Positions 1 to 8,529 of a stretch of DNA of 64,000 bases are shown one piece after another. Location of the stretch: the NCBI GenBank assembly GCA_017610175.1, contig JAFCCO010000001.1:1-64000 (forward strand), read 5' to 3'. Source of the stretch: Candidatus Iainarchaeum sp. GTDB lineage: Archaea > Iainarchaeota > Iainarchaeia > Iainarchaeales > GCA-2688035. The notes beneath the pieces were generated by a model. It saw only the letters and a list, made by a program, of their open reading frames with translations, was not told the origin of the DNA and made no database searches. Position 1 is the first letter of the stretch; each line of letters opens with the position of its first letter. Made by a program: the position numbers and the translations under genes.

Positions 1-1460
1 CCTTTTGGTCCTGCTGAGGCGTCTGAAACTTTTACCCAAAAGACAGGGGTTGCATTGTCACTTGAAGTATTGGAGGCGGGGTGTTTGTTGGAAAGTGTTG
101 GGGGTGTGTTTTCCACTGCAAAGCTTTTTGAGCTTGGCATTGTGTTTGAGTCGGTTCCGTCGTTTATTTCGATTGTTATCCAGTAGTTGTTGTCTGCTAT
201 GCTTGAAATGTTCCAGTCGTAACTGCAAACCATTCCTGTTTTGTTGTTTGTGTCGCATGAGCCGTGTCCTGCTTCTGTGCTTAAATTGATGTCTCCTGCT
301 ATTTTGTTTGTTTTTCCTCCGCTGCTTGTATCATACCATATGTTAAAGTTCAAATCGTTGCTTTCTGCGTCGGAAACTCTGAACTTTACTGTCAAATTGC
401 GGTCTCTGGCGTAAGAAAAAACAGGCAGCCCAGTATTGAAGTCCCAGCCGTCAACCTGCCAAACGTTCAGGTCTGGGGCTGTGTTTGCTTCTGTATAATA
501 AACAGTTATCCTAAAATGGTCTATATTAGCAATTCCATCGTCTTTTTTTTCTATCTCTGCTAAAATTCCATCAATAGTGCTCCCGGCAGGAATAGCAAAT
601 TCAAAATTAGTAGCTTTGAGATAATGACTACCGGCATACGATGTTCTTGCACTTGTCACCACTCCAAAAGCCACATCATTTATATTTTCTGCTGTCCAAT
701 CTTCACTCCACAAATCCTCTGCCCCACCATAAGATATATAAGTATCAGATGACGACCAATAATTAGTATCCCATTTACTTTCTTCTCCAATAGAACCATC
801 GGCTTTGACTATTTTTATTTGAACATCACAAACACTTGCCGGTCCTAAGTCTACAGTTGCATAAGCATTATTACTCGCTTTTGCATTATCAGGGTCACTC
901 CACGCTAAACCTCCGGGAGCATCATCATCTACCACTGTTCCTGGTGAATTTGGTCCTTCAGCATTAGGATCCACAACATAATCAAACTCAACCCCTGCAT
1001 TCTTAACTTTCAAATCAAAAACATCATAACTCTCGCCTTCTGGGAGATTAGTTAATAGAATTCTGTATTTTTTATCTTCATTGACATTTTCAAATTTTGT
1101 TATTAATTCATCGCTGTCTTGTGTATAAACTTCAATTTCTGCATCCTCGCCTGAAACAGAACGAGCATAGATTGTTATATCTCTTTTATTTGTTAAATTT
1201 CTCTCAAATGTAACCCTTACATACTGTTCTGGTGGGATTTCTTCGCTCCAGATTCCATCTCTTGCGTTGGTTTGTTCATAGACGTTGCCCACGGGGGTGT
1301 GGTTTTCATCCAAATGGGTGGCTCTTGTAATGGGGATTTTTCCAAAGCTGGGGCTCTGCCTTTTTTGGGGGAGTTCAATTGCATCTATGGCATTGCCGGT
1401 TGGTGAATTGAAGAAAAGCAATAAAAACAATGCCATAATTAACTGGTTTTTGTTATTCAA
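1..1460 (-). CDS. Partial large secreted/surface protein (N-terminal part; continues past window edge)
   Basis: Hand translation of the minus strand from TTG 1460 (or ATG 1436) stays open to base 1: signal peptide LIMALFLLLFFNSPTGNA, then a beta-rich, Asn/Thr/Asp-rich ectodomain. AGGGG lies just upstream of the TTG. Absent from the ORF track because there is no stop in the window. Confidence 0.8.
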   Translation of the reverse strand, partial: MNNKNQLIMALFLLLFFNSPTGNAIDAIELPQKRQSPSFGKIPITRATHLDENHTPVGNVYEQTNARDGIWSEEIPPEQYVRVTFERNLTNKRDITIYARSVSGEDAEIEVYTQDSDELITKFENVNEDKKYRILLTNLPEGESYDVFDLKVKNAGVEFDYVVDPNAEGPNSPGTVVDDDAPGGLAWSDPDNAKASNNAYATVDLGPASVCDVQIKIVKADGSIGEESKWDTNYWSSSDTYISYGGAEDLWSEDWTAENINDVAFGVVTSARTSYAGSHYLKATNFEFAIPAGSTIDGILAEIEKKDDGIANIDHFRITVYYTEANTAPDLNVWQVDGWDFNTGLPVFSYARDRNLTVKFRVSDAESNDLNFNIWYDTSSGGKTNKIAGDINLSTEAGHGSCDTNNKTGMVCSYDWNISSIADNNYWITIEINDGTDSNTMPSSKSFAVENTPPTLSNKHPASNTSSDNATPVFWVKVSDASAGPK

Positions 1461-1534
1461 TGAAAACCCCTTTTTATCCTGCAAATAAGGTAAATGTTAA
1501 TGAGTATCTTTCTAAATACAAAGGCACTCTTTTG

Positions 1535-1544
1535 TATATAAAGG
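1535..1544 (-). promoter_or_regulatory. TATA-like promoter for the surface protein gene
   Basis: Minus-strand CCTTTATATA flanked by GCAC/GTGC half-sites, upstream of the 1460 start. Confidence 0.4.
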
Positions 1545-1593
1545 TGCTTTTTTGATGTTTACTTTCCCTTTTTTTCAGATTGCTTTGGCGGAA

Positions 1594-1854
1594 TTATTTG
1601 AATTGTTTTTTTGTTGATTTGAGGTACGCGGTTACCAGATTGCTCCGCAAGTGCAGGGTTTTGTTTCCCATTTCTCCGTTTATTCTGATGCACTTTTTGC
1701 AAGTTTGAGTGAATCTAAAGTTATCCTCTTCGCTTGCATCAAGCATTGCTTTGTGCTTGTCACAAAGGTTCCATGCAACAGTTAGATTTTCTAATGCGTC
1801 AAGTTCCTTATTTGTAACTTGCAGTGCCACTTTAACCATGTTTTCAACCCGCAA
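1594..1854 (-). CDS. Small Cys/His-rich hypothetical protein (CxxH...CxxC), third gene of the MazEF-like operon
   Basis: 86 aa ORF starting 2 nt after the toxin stop; CDKH...CKKC pattern. Confidence 0.6.
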   Translation of the reverse strand: MRVENMVKVALQVTNKELDALENLTVAWNLCDKHKAMLDASEEDNFRFTQTCKKCIRINGEMGNKTLHLRSNLVTAYLKSTKKQFK

Positions 1855-1856
1855 TT

Positions 1857-2201
1857 TTATTCTAGCGCAAGACTTGTTTTTAGGGCTTCGTCTACTTTTT
1901 TCATTGTTTTTGGCTTTAGCATTCCAAGTTTCTTAATTACTCTGTGTTCGATGGAAACTGTTCTGAGTTGGTTCAACAGAATTGTGCTGTCTTTTGGTAG
2001 GTTGCTTTCCCCTTTTTGTGCCTGAACCGTGAACGGGTATTCTTTTTCGCTTTTTGAAGTTATTGCTGCAACGATTGTTGTGGGGCTTACTGTGTTGCCC
2101 AAATCGTTTTGGATAATTAGGCAAGGCCTGGTTTTTCCCTGTTCTGAGCCTTTTACTGGTTCCAGGGTGGCGAGGACAATATCGCCTCTTTTAATAATCA
2201 T
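1857..2201 (-). CDS. MazF/PemK-family toxin
   Basis: MIIKRGDIVLATLEPVKGSEQGKTRPCLIIQND is typical of PemK/MazF. Confidence 0.88.
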   Translation of the reverse strand: MIIKRGDIVLATLEPVKGSEQGKTRPCLIIQNDLGNTVSPTTIVAAITSKSEKEYPFTVQAQKGESNLPKDSTILLNQLRTVSIEHRVIKKLGMLKPKTMKKVDEALKTSLALE

Positions 2202-2457
2202 CTAGCATCTTGTCCGCTTCTTTGCTTGCATATTTCCATCCTTCTTCAATTTTAAGGTCTTGCTTTGCCATCTTCTTATACCCCTCAATCAGTAATTTTT
2301 CTTTTTCCTTTTTACTCAAAGCTTTCTCAACCACAATCTTACCGTCCTCTATCTTGACAATAACTTTGTCTTTTTTCTTCAGGTTTTCTTTTTCCCTGAT
2401 GATTTTGGGGATAGTTATTTGGCCTCTTTCACCGACAACGGTAACGCTTTCATACAT
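2191..2457 (-). CDS. AbrB/MazE-like antitoxin
   Basis: SpoVT-AbrB N-terminus (VTVVGERGQITIPKIIRE); overlaps the toxin start. Confidence 0.8.
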   Translation of the reverse strand: MYESVTVVGERGQITIPKIIREKENLKKKDKVIVKIEDGKIVVEKALSKKEKEKLLIEGYKKMAKQDLKIEEGWKYASKEADKMLDDY

Positions 2458-2617
2458 ACAATCACCAACGTAATTTTTACATATTAATTCATATCCAAAA
2501 CATATTTAAGGCTTGTGGTTATCATCACTGCTTGGGTGAAACTGTGGCTAAAGGGATTTCCTCTTGTATCTGAACCTTTATTTGAAAAACTCAAACTGAA
2601 CCACCTTCATTTAGGCT

Positions 2618-2728
2618 GAATTTTTTCTGGAAACGATTCGTGCACTGGAGGCATTAAATTTTTAGGCGCAGCCGACCCGGAGGGAAAAAGTTTAAGCCGA
2701 TCAGTGCACAAGTTGTAAGAAAAAATTC
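2618..2728. ncRNA. Candidate structured RNA (nested inverted repeats), strand undetermined
   Basis: Perfect 11-bp outer stem GAATTTTTTCT/AGAAAAAATTC, perfect 8-bp GTGCACTG/CAGTGCAC, then GGC/GCC and TTAAATTTTT/AAAAAGTTTAA nested in an intergenic gap. Confidence 0.5.
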
Positions 2729-2749
2729 GCTATGAGATGGTGAGGTTTT

Positions 2750-3736
2750 TCAAATCCAAGTAATGTCAACTTGGTCAGTGCGTTGTTTTGGTTTCACTTC
2801 ACTGTCTTCTAATTTCATTCTAATTCCGTTTTTATATTCTACCAATCCCAACCACGCTGGCAACAAACCATTATCAACACAAGCTGGCACAGGCGGAACA
2901 AACATTTCAGCCCCGCGCTCTTTGCACATTGTGTCCATCATTTCCCTCAAGGCCTTGCTTGCGGCAACCCCTCCTGTCAAAACAAGCTCGTTTTTTTCGG
3001 TGTGCGCAAGGGCCCTCTCGGTCACCTCTGTAAGCATTGCAAATGCGTTGTGCATCAGGCTGTATGCGAGGTCGATTGCATCCTCTTTTCCAATTTTTTG
3101 CTCGGCAGCGGTTTGCAGTCCTGAGAAAACCAAATCCATTCCCTTAACGGAGTAGGGAAGCTTTACAAGGTTCTTTTTTTTAAAATACATTTCGTCAATT
3201 TTTGGCCCTGCAGGAAAGCCAAGCCCTATTGCCCTTCCAAAACTGTCAAGCAGGTTTCCAATTCCCACATCGAGAGTTTCACCGTAAACCCTGTACCTGC
3301 CTGTTTCATACCCAATAATCTGCGTGTTTGCTCCGCTTGCATAGCACACTATTGGGTCCTTTGCCCCTGTAAGGGCCTTTGCAATTTCAATGTGTGCAAT
3401 GCAGTGGTTTACGCCAAGCAATTGCTTGTTGTGGGCTAGTGCAAGGCTGCGCGCAACCGCTGCGCCCACCTGCAAACAGGCCCCAAGCCCCGGGCCCTGC
3501 GAGTATGAAACAAGGCCAATGTCTTTTGGCTTTAGGCCTGCCGCTTCAAGCGCCCTCTTCAAAACCGCTGGCGCATTTTCAACGTGTGAGTCTGCCGCCT
3601 CCCTTGGCTTAATGCCGCCCTCCTGGGTGGTGAACGCCTTCTTTTCGTTGGCGAGGATATTGCACTCGCCCTTCTCGTTGGAAACAATTCCCACTCCAAA
3701 GGTGTGTGCTGTTGATTCGATTCCAAGGCAGATCAT
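2750..3736 (-). CDS. kae1: tRNA N6-threonylcarbamoyladenosine protein Kae1/TsaD
   Basis: MICLGIESTAHTFGVGIV..., HxxxH motif HCIAHIE; ATGA overlap with the upstream gene. Confidence 0.93.
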   Translation of the reverse strand: MICLGIESTAHTFGVGIVSNEKGECNILANEKKAFTTQEGGIKPREAADSHVENAPAVLKRALEAAGLKPKDIGLVSYSQGPGLGACLQVGAAVARSLALAHNKQLLGVNHCIAHIEIAKALTGAKDPIVCYASGANTQIIGYETGRYRVYGETLDVGIGNLLDSFGRAIGLGFPAGPKIDEMYFKKKNLVKLPYSVKGMDLVFSGLQTAAEQKIGKEDAIDLAYSLMHNAFAMLTEVTERALAHTEKNELVLTGGVAASKALREMMDTMCKERGAEMFVPPVPACVDNGLLPAWLGLVEYKNGIRMKLEDSEVKPKQRTDQVDITWI

Positions 3737-4377
3737 TTGGCCACTTCGCATTTGTTTCCTGTTTCAATTTCTTTTCCTAAAACCTTTTCAAGCTCTTGCT
3801 TTGGAATTTCTCCCCCGCGCAAAAGGATGTTGCTGAATGTGCAGTATATTGTGCTCGCCGGCTTTTTATCCATGTTGCCCGCATCCACTATTAAGTTAAC
3901 CTTTTCTCCAAACACGCGAATTGCTTCCTCTGCCGAATAGATTGCGGGTTTTCCATGAATGTTTGCGCTGGTCGCGGTTATTGCGTGCCCAAAGGAGCGG
4001 GCAAGTTTTGATGCAAACTCGTTGCTTGAAATTCTGAATGCAATTCCGTTTGTTGTGATGTTTGCAGGAACAATTTCCTTATGCCTGCTGATTAGTGTAA
4101 GCGGGCCTGGCATGAATTTGTGCACCAGTTCCCTTGAGCGCTCGTTCAGGTATGCAACCTGTTCCGCCTGCTTTTCTCCGGCAACGATTACGCTGATTGG
4201 TTTGTCGTGCGGCTGTTCCTTTGCTTTGTGGACCTTTTCAACGGCCTCTTCGTTCAAAGCGTCTGCTCCAACACCATAGCTTGTTTCGGTTGGGTAGATT
4301 ATTATTCCCCCATTTTTTAGCACGCGGACTGCGTCGCTTATTGCATTTTCATCCTCAACTTTCACAATTTTTGCCAC
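3733..4377 (-). CDS. Sua5/YciO/YrdC family L-threonylcarbamoyladenylate synthase
   Basis: GGIIIYPTETSYGVGADAL, ITATSANIHGKPAI. Confidence 0.9.
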   Translation of the reverse strand: MAKIVKVEDENAISDAVRVLKNGGIIIYPTETSYGVGADALNEEAVEKVHKAKEQPHDKPISVIVAGEKQAEQVAYLNERSRELVHKFMPGPLTLISRHKEIVPANITTNGIAFRISSNEFASKLARSFGHAITATSANIHGKPAIYSAEEAIRVFGEKVNLIVDAGNMDKKPASTIYCTFSNILLRGGEIPKQELEKVLGKEIETGNKCEVAK

Positions 4378-4941
4378 TCAAATTACTCCAAGTATTATGC
4401 TTAGTGCGAAAATATTGTAAAGAGTGTGTGCGGCAATTATTGGGAAAAGGTTTTGCCATCGCTTAAAAGCGTATGCAAGAATCAATCCAAGCAGGAACGC
4501 GCCTGCAACCTCCAAGTATGAGCCGTAGCTTGCGTGCATCGCGGCAAAAACAACGCTGGATCCAAGAATTCCTATTTTTGGGACAAGGAATCCGCGGAAC
4601 AAAACCTCTTCCGCGGCAACCCTTACTATCAGCAGGTATGCTAAAAATAGGGGGGCGGTGGCAACTATTTCGCTGAATTGCCCTGCAATCGGAGCCATAT
4701 CATTTACTTGAAAGAAGCTTGCTCCCTGTGCCAAGGCAACGCCCACAATTGCGATTGCAATAAATAGTGCGATTGCCTGTTTTGCAAATGCGCTTGGCTT
4801 GATTGCCTTAAGGCCAAGCTTTTCAAAAGCGATCCTTAGGTCTGAAAGCTTTGTTGGTTTTAGCCTTAGCTCAAGTATGAGCCATGAAAGTGGGGCTAGG
4901 AGTAGAAACGAGTCTGTCAGCAGGTTTGCTGCAATACTCAT
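4378..4941 (-). CDS. CPBP family intramembrane metalloprotease
   Basis: EEVLFRGF, FAAMHASYG and AAHTLYN motifs; multiple TM segments; ATGA overlap with S27ae. Confidence 0.82.
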   Translation of the reverse strand: MSIAANLLTDSFLLLAPLSWLILELRLKPTKLSDLRIAFEKLGLKAIKPSAFAKQAIALFIAIAIVGVALAQGASFFQVNDMAPIAGQFSEIVATAPLFLAYLLIVRVAAEEVLFRGFLVPKIGILGSSVVFAAMHASYGSYLEVAGAFLLGLILAYAFKRWQNLFPIIAAHTLYNIFALSIILGVI

Positions 4942-5147
4942 TGTTTCTTCCACTCGGTGTAAGAGCATTTACCGCATGAGAACCTGTTTTTGTGTTCTGC
5001 AAGGAATACCCCTCCCCCACACTTTGGGCATGATCTCCTTTCTTTGGTTGCGGTGTCTCCCTCAATCTTGTAGTAAGCGCCCTTCTTCATTTTCTCGTGC
5101 TTTTTTCTTACCTTTTTTCCCTTTCTTTCCTTTTGTTTTTTTGGCAT
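4938..5147 (-). CDS. rps27ae: Ribosomal protein S27ae
   Basis: C4 zinc ribbon CPKCGGGVFLAEHKNRFSCGKCSYTEW. Confidence 0.9.
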   Translation of the reverse strand: MPKKQKERKGKKVRKKHEKMKKGAYYKIEGDTATKERRSCPKCGGGVFLAEHKNRFSCGKCSYTEWKKQ

Positions 5148-5590
5148 TATTGCTCACCCTCTTTTTTCTCTTTTGCGGGCTCTTCCTTCTTCTCTTCTTC
5201 AGCAGGCTTTTCTTCGGCTTCTGCGGGCTTCTCAGCTGGAGCTTCTTCAGCCGGCTTTTCGGCTGGAGCGGCTTCGGTTGCTTTCTGTTTTGCTTCAGCT
5301 TCCTTGCCTTTCTTTACGCCCTTGTTTCTTCCAACCATGTAGTAAAGTTCTGTTTTTTCCGCATCTTCTTTTGATGCATAGATGTGGGCTTTTCCCTCAA
5401 TGTTTGTTGAGCCAAACCCGTGTGATATTTTGGAAATGATTACCTGTTCCGGCTTTTTGTTTTCCATTGCTGCAATCTTTTCCCTAAGTTCCTTCCTTGC
5501 AGGGGGAACTTTTGCATTCTCCACTGTAAATTCAAGCTCTGTTCTTTTGAGCAAAGTGTTTTCCTTCTTTCCTTTAATTGTCACTTCCAT
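5147..5590 (-). CDS. rps24e: Ribosomal protein S24e with acidic/KEA-rich C-terminal extension
   Basis: MEVTIKGKKENTLLKRTELEF... then AEKPAEEAPAEKPAEAEEK tail. Confidence 0.9.
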   Translation of the reverse strand: MEVTIKGKKENTLLKRTELEFTVENAKVPPARKELREKIAAMENKKPEQVIISKISHGFGSTNIEGKAHIYASKEDAEKTELYYMVGRNKGVKKGKEAEAKQKATEAAPAEKPAEEAPAEKPAEAEEKPAEEEKKEEPAKEKKEGEQ

Positions 5591-5616
5591 TGTATACCAC
5601 CTTTTTTTTGCAAATG

Positions 5617-5811
5617 TTATCTGCTTAACTGTAAAGCGTACTTTCCTGGAGTACTAATTCCCATTTTTTTTGCGATTTCGCTTTTTTCAGGGTCAACTAT
5701 TACCACATAGCCTCTCCAGAATGTCGTGAATGTGCTTCCCTTGCATATTGGGCATTCTTTTGCGTCGTCCACAATCTTTCTGCATGTTCTGCATGCTTTT
5801 TGCTTAGCCAT
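5617..5811 (-). CDS. spt4: Spt4 / RNAP subunit E''
   Basis: CRTCRKIVDDAKECPICKGSTFTTFWRGYVVIVDPEKSEIAKKMGI. Confidence 0.92.
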   Translation of the reverse strand: MAKQKACRTCRKIVDDAKECPICKGSTFTTFWRGYVVIVDPEKSEIAKKMGISTPGKYALQLSR

Positions 5812-5818
5812 TAACTAC

Positions 5819-6409
5819 CTACTCCTTTTTTTCCTTGCCTTCCTTTTTGGCTTTGGGTTCTGGCTTTTTCCTGTCTTCTTTCTTTGTCCAGCTTTCCTTT
5901 CCAAGGAACGGCTGCCTCATTGTAAGCCCTATTTTACTGTTCTGGATGTTTCCCTTTAGTGAGATTGTCACGATTCTTGTGAGAACGTCATCCTCCACAG
6001 TGAGCTTCTTTCCTGTTTTTTTGCCAACAAAGCCAGGCATTTTTGCGTCATAGTTAATAAAGTCGTCCATGATTTGACTCACGTGCACAAGTCCTTCAAC
6101 CGGGCTGATTCTTACAAACGCCCCGAATTCTGTTACCTCTGTTACTGTGCCTTCCACAATTTCGTGCATCTGTGGTTTGTACATTAGGAGCTCAAGGTCT
6201 GTTTCGTAGTATGCTGCGCCGTCTCCCAGCACAACTTTCCCCTCTCCGACTTCGCCGACACCTGTCACTGCTATAACAAGGCCAACGTCTTCATCCACAA
6301 TTCCTTCGTATTCTTCCTGCACAAGCTTGAGTATGCTCTCGTCAAGTTTTCCTCCAAATTCCTTTGGGGGGACTCTAACTTTTTCTTTTATTTTGATGAT
6401 TTTGTACAT
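5819..6409 (-). CDS. rpo7: RNAP subunit E' (Rpo7)
   Basis: MYKIIKIKEKVRVPP..., S1 domain EGTVTEVTEFGAFVRISPVEGLVHVSQI. Confidence 0.92.
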   Translation of the reverse strand: MYKIIKIKEKVRVPPKEFGGKLDESILKLVQEEYEGIVDEDVGLVIAVTGVGEVGEGKVVLGDGAAYYETDLELLMYKPQMHEIVEGTVTEVTEFGAFVRISPVEGLVHVSQIMDDFINYDAKMPGFVGKKTGKKLTVEDDVLTRIVTISLKGNIQNSKIGLTMRQPFLGKESWTKKEDRKKPEPKAKKEGKEKKE

Positions 6410-6419
6410 TTTAGCAACC

Positions 6420-6815
6420 TCACTCGATTTCAATCAATTTTTTGCTCCTGAGATAAATATTCTTTCCGGAAAGCATTTTTATTCTTTTTCTAAGCACTTT
6501 ATCGTTTGATGCGACGAAAAAACCCTGTTCTGCGAGTTTAACGAGTGCATCATCCGCTCTTTGCTCTGAACTTTCCACAACCTTTACTTTGTTTTTTTCT
6601 GCGAGCTCTTTTACAAGCCTAATTTCCTTTTCTTTTTTCTTTCCTTTCTTTGAAATTTCTTCCAGTTCTTTTAGAATACTTTCTGTTACAAAGAATTCAA
6701 CCCTGTTCCCAAACTTTTCGCGAACAAGCTCGAACACGTCAATTTTGAATTGCACAACGGCCAACAGCATGTTTGTGTCGAAAACGACTTTGCTATTGGA
6801 CGATGCCAAACGCAA
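6420..6815 (-). CDS. PIN domain (Fcf1/Nob1-like) protein
   Basis: VVFDTNMLL... FFVTESILKEL... DDALVKLAEQGFFVASNDKVLRKRI. Confidence 0.82.
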   Translation of the reverse strand: MRLASSNSKVVFDTNMLLAVVQFKIDVFELVREKFGNRVEFFVTESILKELEEISKKGKKKEKEIRLVKELAEKNKVKVVESSEQRADDALVKLAEQGFFVASNDKVLRKRIKMLSGKNIYLRSKKLIEIE

Positions 6816-8022
6816 CCAGCCTCCATCTTGTAGCTTCCTTTTTGCTTATTGCAACCTTCTGCCCTTTTTCAACAACAACACTGTTTCCGAGAACAGCCTC
6901 TAATTTGTTGTTTGCACTGGAGGTAACTGTTCCAATTAAAGGCATTGTTCCAACTGTCAGCACAATCTTTTCATTCATCTTTATTTCAGCGCTTCCTTTT
7001 CCCACAAGCCTTTCAATTGGCTGCACTTCAAGCTTAATTTTTGTTATTGGCTCCGGGACGTTTCCGGGGATTCCGATTACCTGGCCGCGCATTTTGTCGT
7101 TTTGGGTTATTGAGGGGTCAAGTTCTGTTCCAACCGCAATTAGGCCGCCTGCGTGCGCTTCCTTAATTTCCCCTGATGCGCATCCAAGGCTTACAATTTT
7201 TGTTTCAATCGGCTTTCCATCCACTCCGGGTGAGACAACTATCCTGTCGCCGACCTTTAATTTTCCCTGGTCAATTGAGCCTCCAAGAACGCCTCCCTTA
7301 AGCTCCGCCGGATTTACACCCGGTTTGTTTATGTCAAAGCTTCTTGCGCAGTGCATGTGAAGCGGTTTGTTCAATTCAAAGTTTGGTGTTGGGATTGCCG
7401 TGTTTATTGTTTCCATTAGCAGCTCCAGGTTTGTCCCAAAGTGCGCCGCTACCGGAATTATTGGCACGTTTTTGTATCCGTGCCCTTCAAGGAAATCGTT
7501 TATTTCTTTCATGCTTTCCATTGCCCTTTTTCTGCCAACAAGGTCTATCTTGTTTTGCGCAATCACAATGTTTTTCACGCCGGCTATTTTCAAAGCAACT
7601 AGGTGTTCTGTAGTTTGGGGTTGGGGGCATTTTTCGTTGGCCGCAATCACAAGTATTGCGCCGTGCATTAATGCCGCTCCGCTTAGCATTGTTGTCATCA
7701 GGGTCTCATGCCCTGGGGCGTCGACGAAACTTACAGTCCTAATCCTTTTTGCTTTCTTTCCGCAGTCAGGGCAAACGGCTTTGTTTGTGTATGTGTCTTT
7801 CTTTTTGCAGTCGCATGTGTAGAAGGTTACATCTGCGTAGCCAAGCCTGATTGAGATTCCTCTCTTTAGCTCTTCGCTGTGCGTATCGGTCCATTTCCCG
7901 GTCAGGGCCTGTGTGAGGCTTGTCTTCCCGTGGTCAACGTGCCCGATCATTCCTATGTTTAGGTCTGCCTGCACAGTCTTTGGCTTTTCGCTCTTCTTCT
8001 TTGTTTCCTTCTTCACAACCAT
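6793..8022 (-). CDS. eif2g: Translation initiation factor aIF2 gamma
   Basis: [43 protein letters not shown]. Confidence 0.95.
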   Translation of the reverse strand: MVVKKETKKKSEKPKTVQADLNIGMIGHVDHGKTSLTQALTGKWTDTHSEELKRGISIRLGYADVTFYTCDCKKKDTYTNKAVCPDCGKKAKRIRTVSFVDAPGHETLMTTMLSGAALMHGAILVIAANEKCPQPQTTEHLVALKIAGVKNIVIAQNKIDLVGRKRAMESMKEINDFLEGHGYKNVPIIPVAAHFGTNLELLMETINTAIPTPNFELNKPLHMHCARSFDINKPGVNPAELKGGVLGGSIDQGKLKVGDRIVVSPGVDGKPIETKIVSLGCASGEIKEAHAGGLIAVGTELDPSITQNDKMRGQVIGIPGNVPEPITKIKLEVQPIERLVGKGSAEIKMNEKIVLTVGTMPLIGTVTSSANNKLEAVLGNSVVVEKGQKVAISKKEATRWRLVAFGIVQ

Positions 8023-8037
8023 TGCTTTTACCTGTTT

Positions 8038-8529
8038 TTACTTTCTAACTTTTCCCTTTGCCGCCTTTGCGTCTCCGGCCATTTCAACGTTTCCAACGTT
8101 TTCAAGTGATTTTTTCACAAGCCTTTCTTTTGCTGACTCTTCCTTTTCCTTTGGAGCGGCTTCCTCTACTTTCTTGAAGTACTCATCAAGTGGCTTGTCT
8201 CCTGTTGTTGTCACTTTAACGTTTATTTGCATGGTTTCAGGGCTGATTGTGTCACCGCGAACGCTTTTTCTCTTTCGCTGGCCTTTCCTCTTTGGCTCGA
8301 ACCCAATGCCGCCTGCTAGCAGCATTTTCTTTCTTCCCGGGCCCTGAAGGCTTTTTCTCATTGGAAAGCCTTGCTTGTCGCTTCCACCTGTTATTTTTGC
8401 TTTGTAGCCTGTAAGCCCGATTAGGCCAAGGCCAACTTCTTCCCCAATTGTTCGGTTAAGGAAAACAGCTTCTTCTGTCTTTTTGCTGAATGCCTTGCCG
8501 CTTTTGGGGTCGGAAATCACTATATTCAT
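8038..8529 (-). CDS. rps6e: Ribosomal protein S6e
   Basis: MNIVISDPKSGKAFSKKTEE..., GSDKQGFPMRKSLQGPGRKK. Confidence 0.92.
   Translation of the reverse strand: MNIVISDPKSGKAFSKKTEEAVFLNRTIGEEVGLGLIGLTGYKAKITGGSDKQGFPMRKSLQGPGRKKMLLAGGIGFEPKRKGQRKRKSVRGDTISPETMQINVKVTTTGDKPLDEYFKKVEEAAPKEKEESAKERLVKKSLENVGNVEMAGDAKAAKGKVRK

Noticed and set aside
5-289. 94-aa plus-strand ORF at the left edge
   Set aside because: Antisense to the continuous minus-strand surface protein frame.
2618-2728. SRP (7S) or RNase P RNA as identity of the structured element
   Set aside because: Contains CCCGGAGGG but lacks the SRP domain IV consensus and the expected length; no RNase P conserved regions recognised.
4799-5374. 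191-aa plus-strand Phe/Leu-rich 'membrane' ORF
   Set aside because: Antisense of the charged S24e tail and S27ae; apparent hydrophobicity comes from reverse-complemented Lys/Glu codons.
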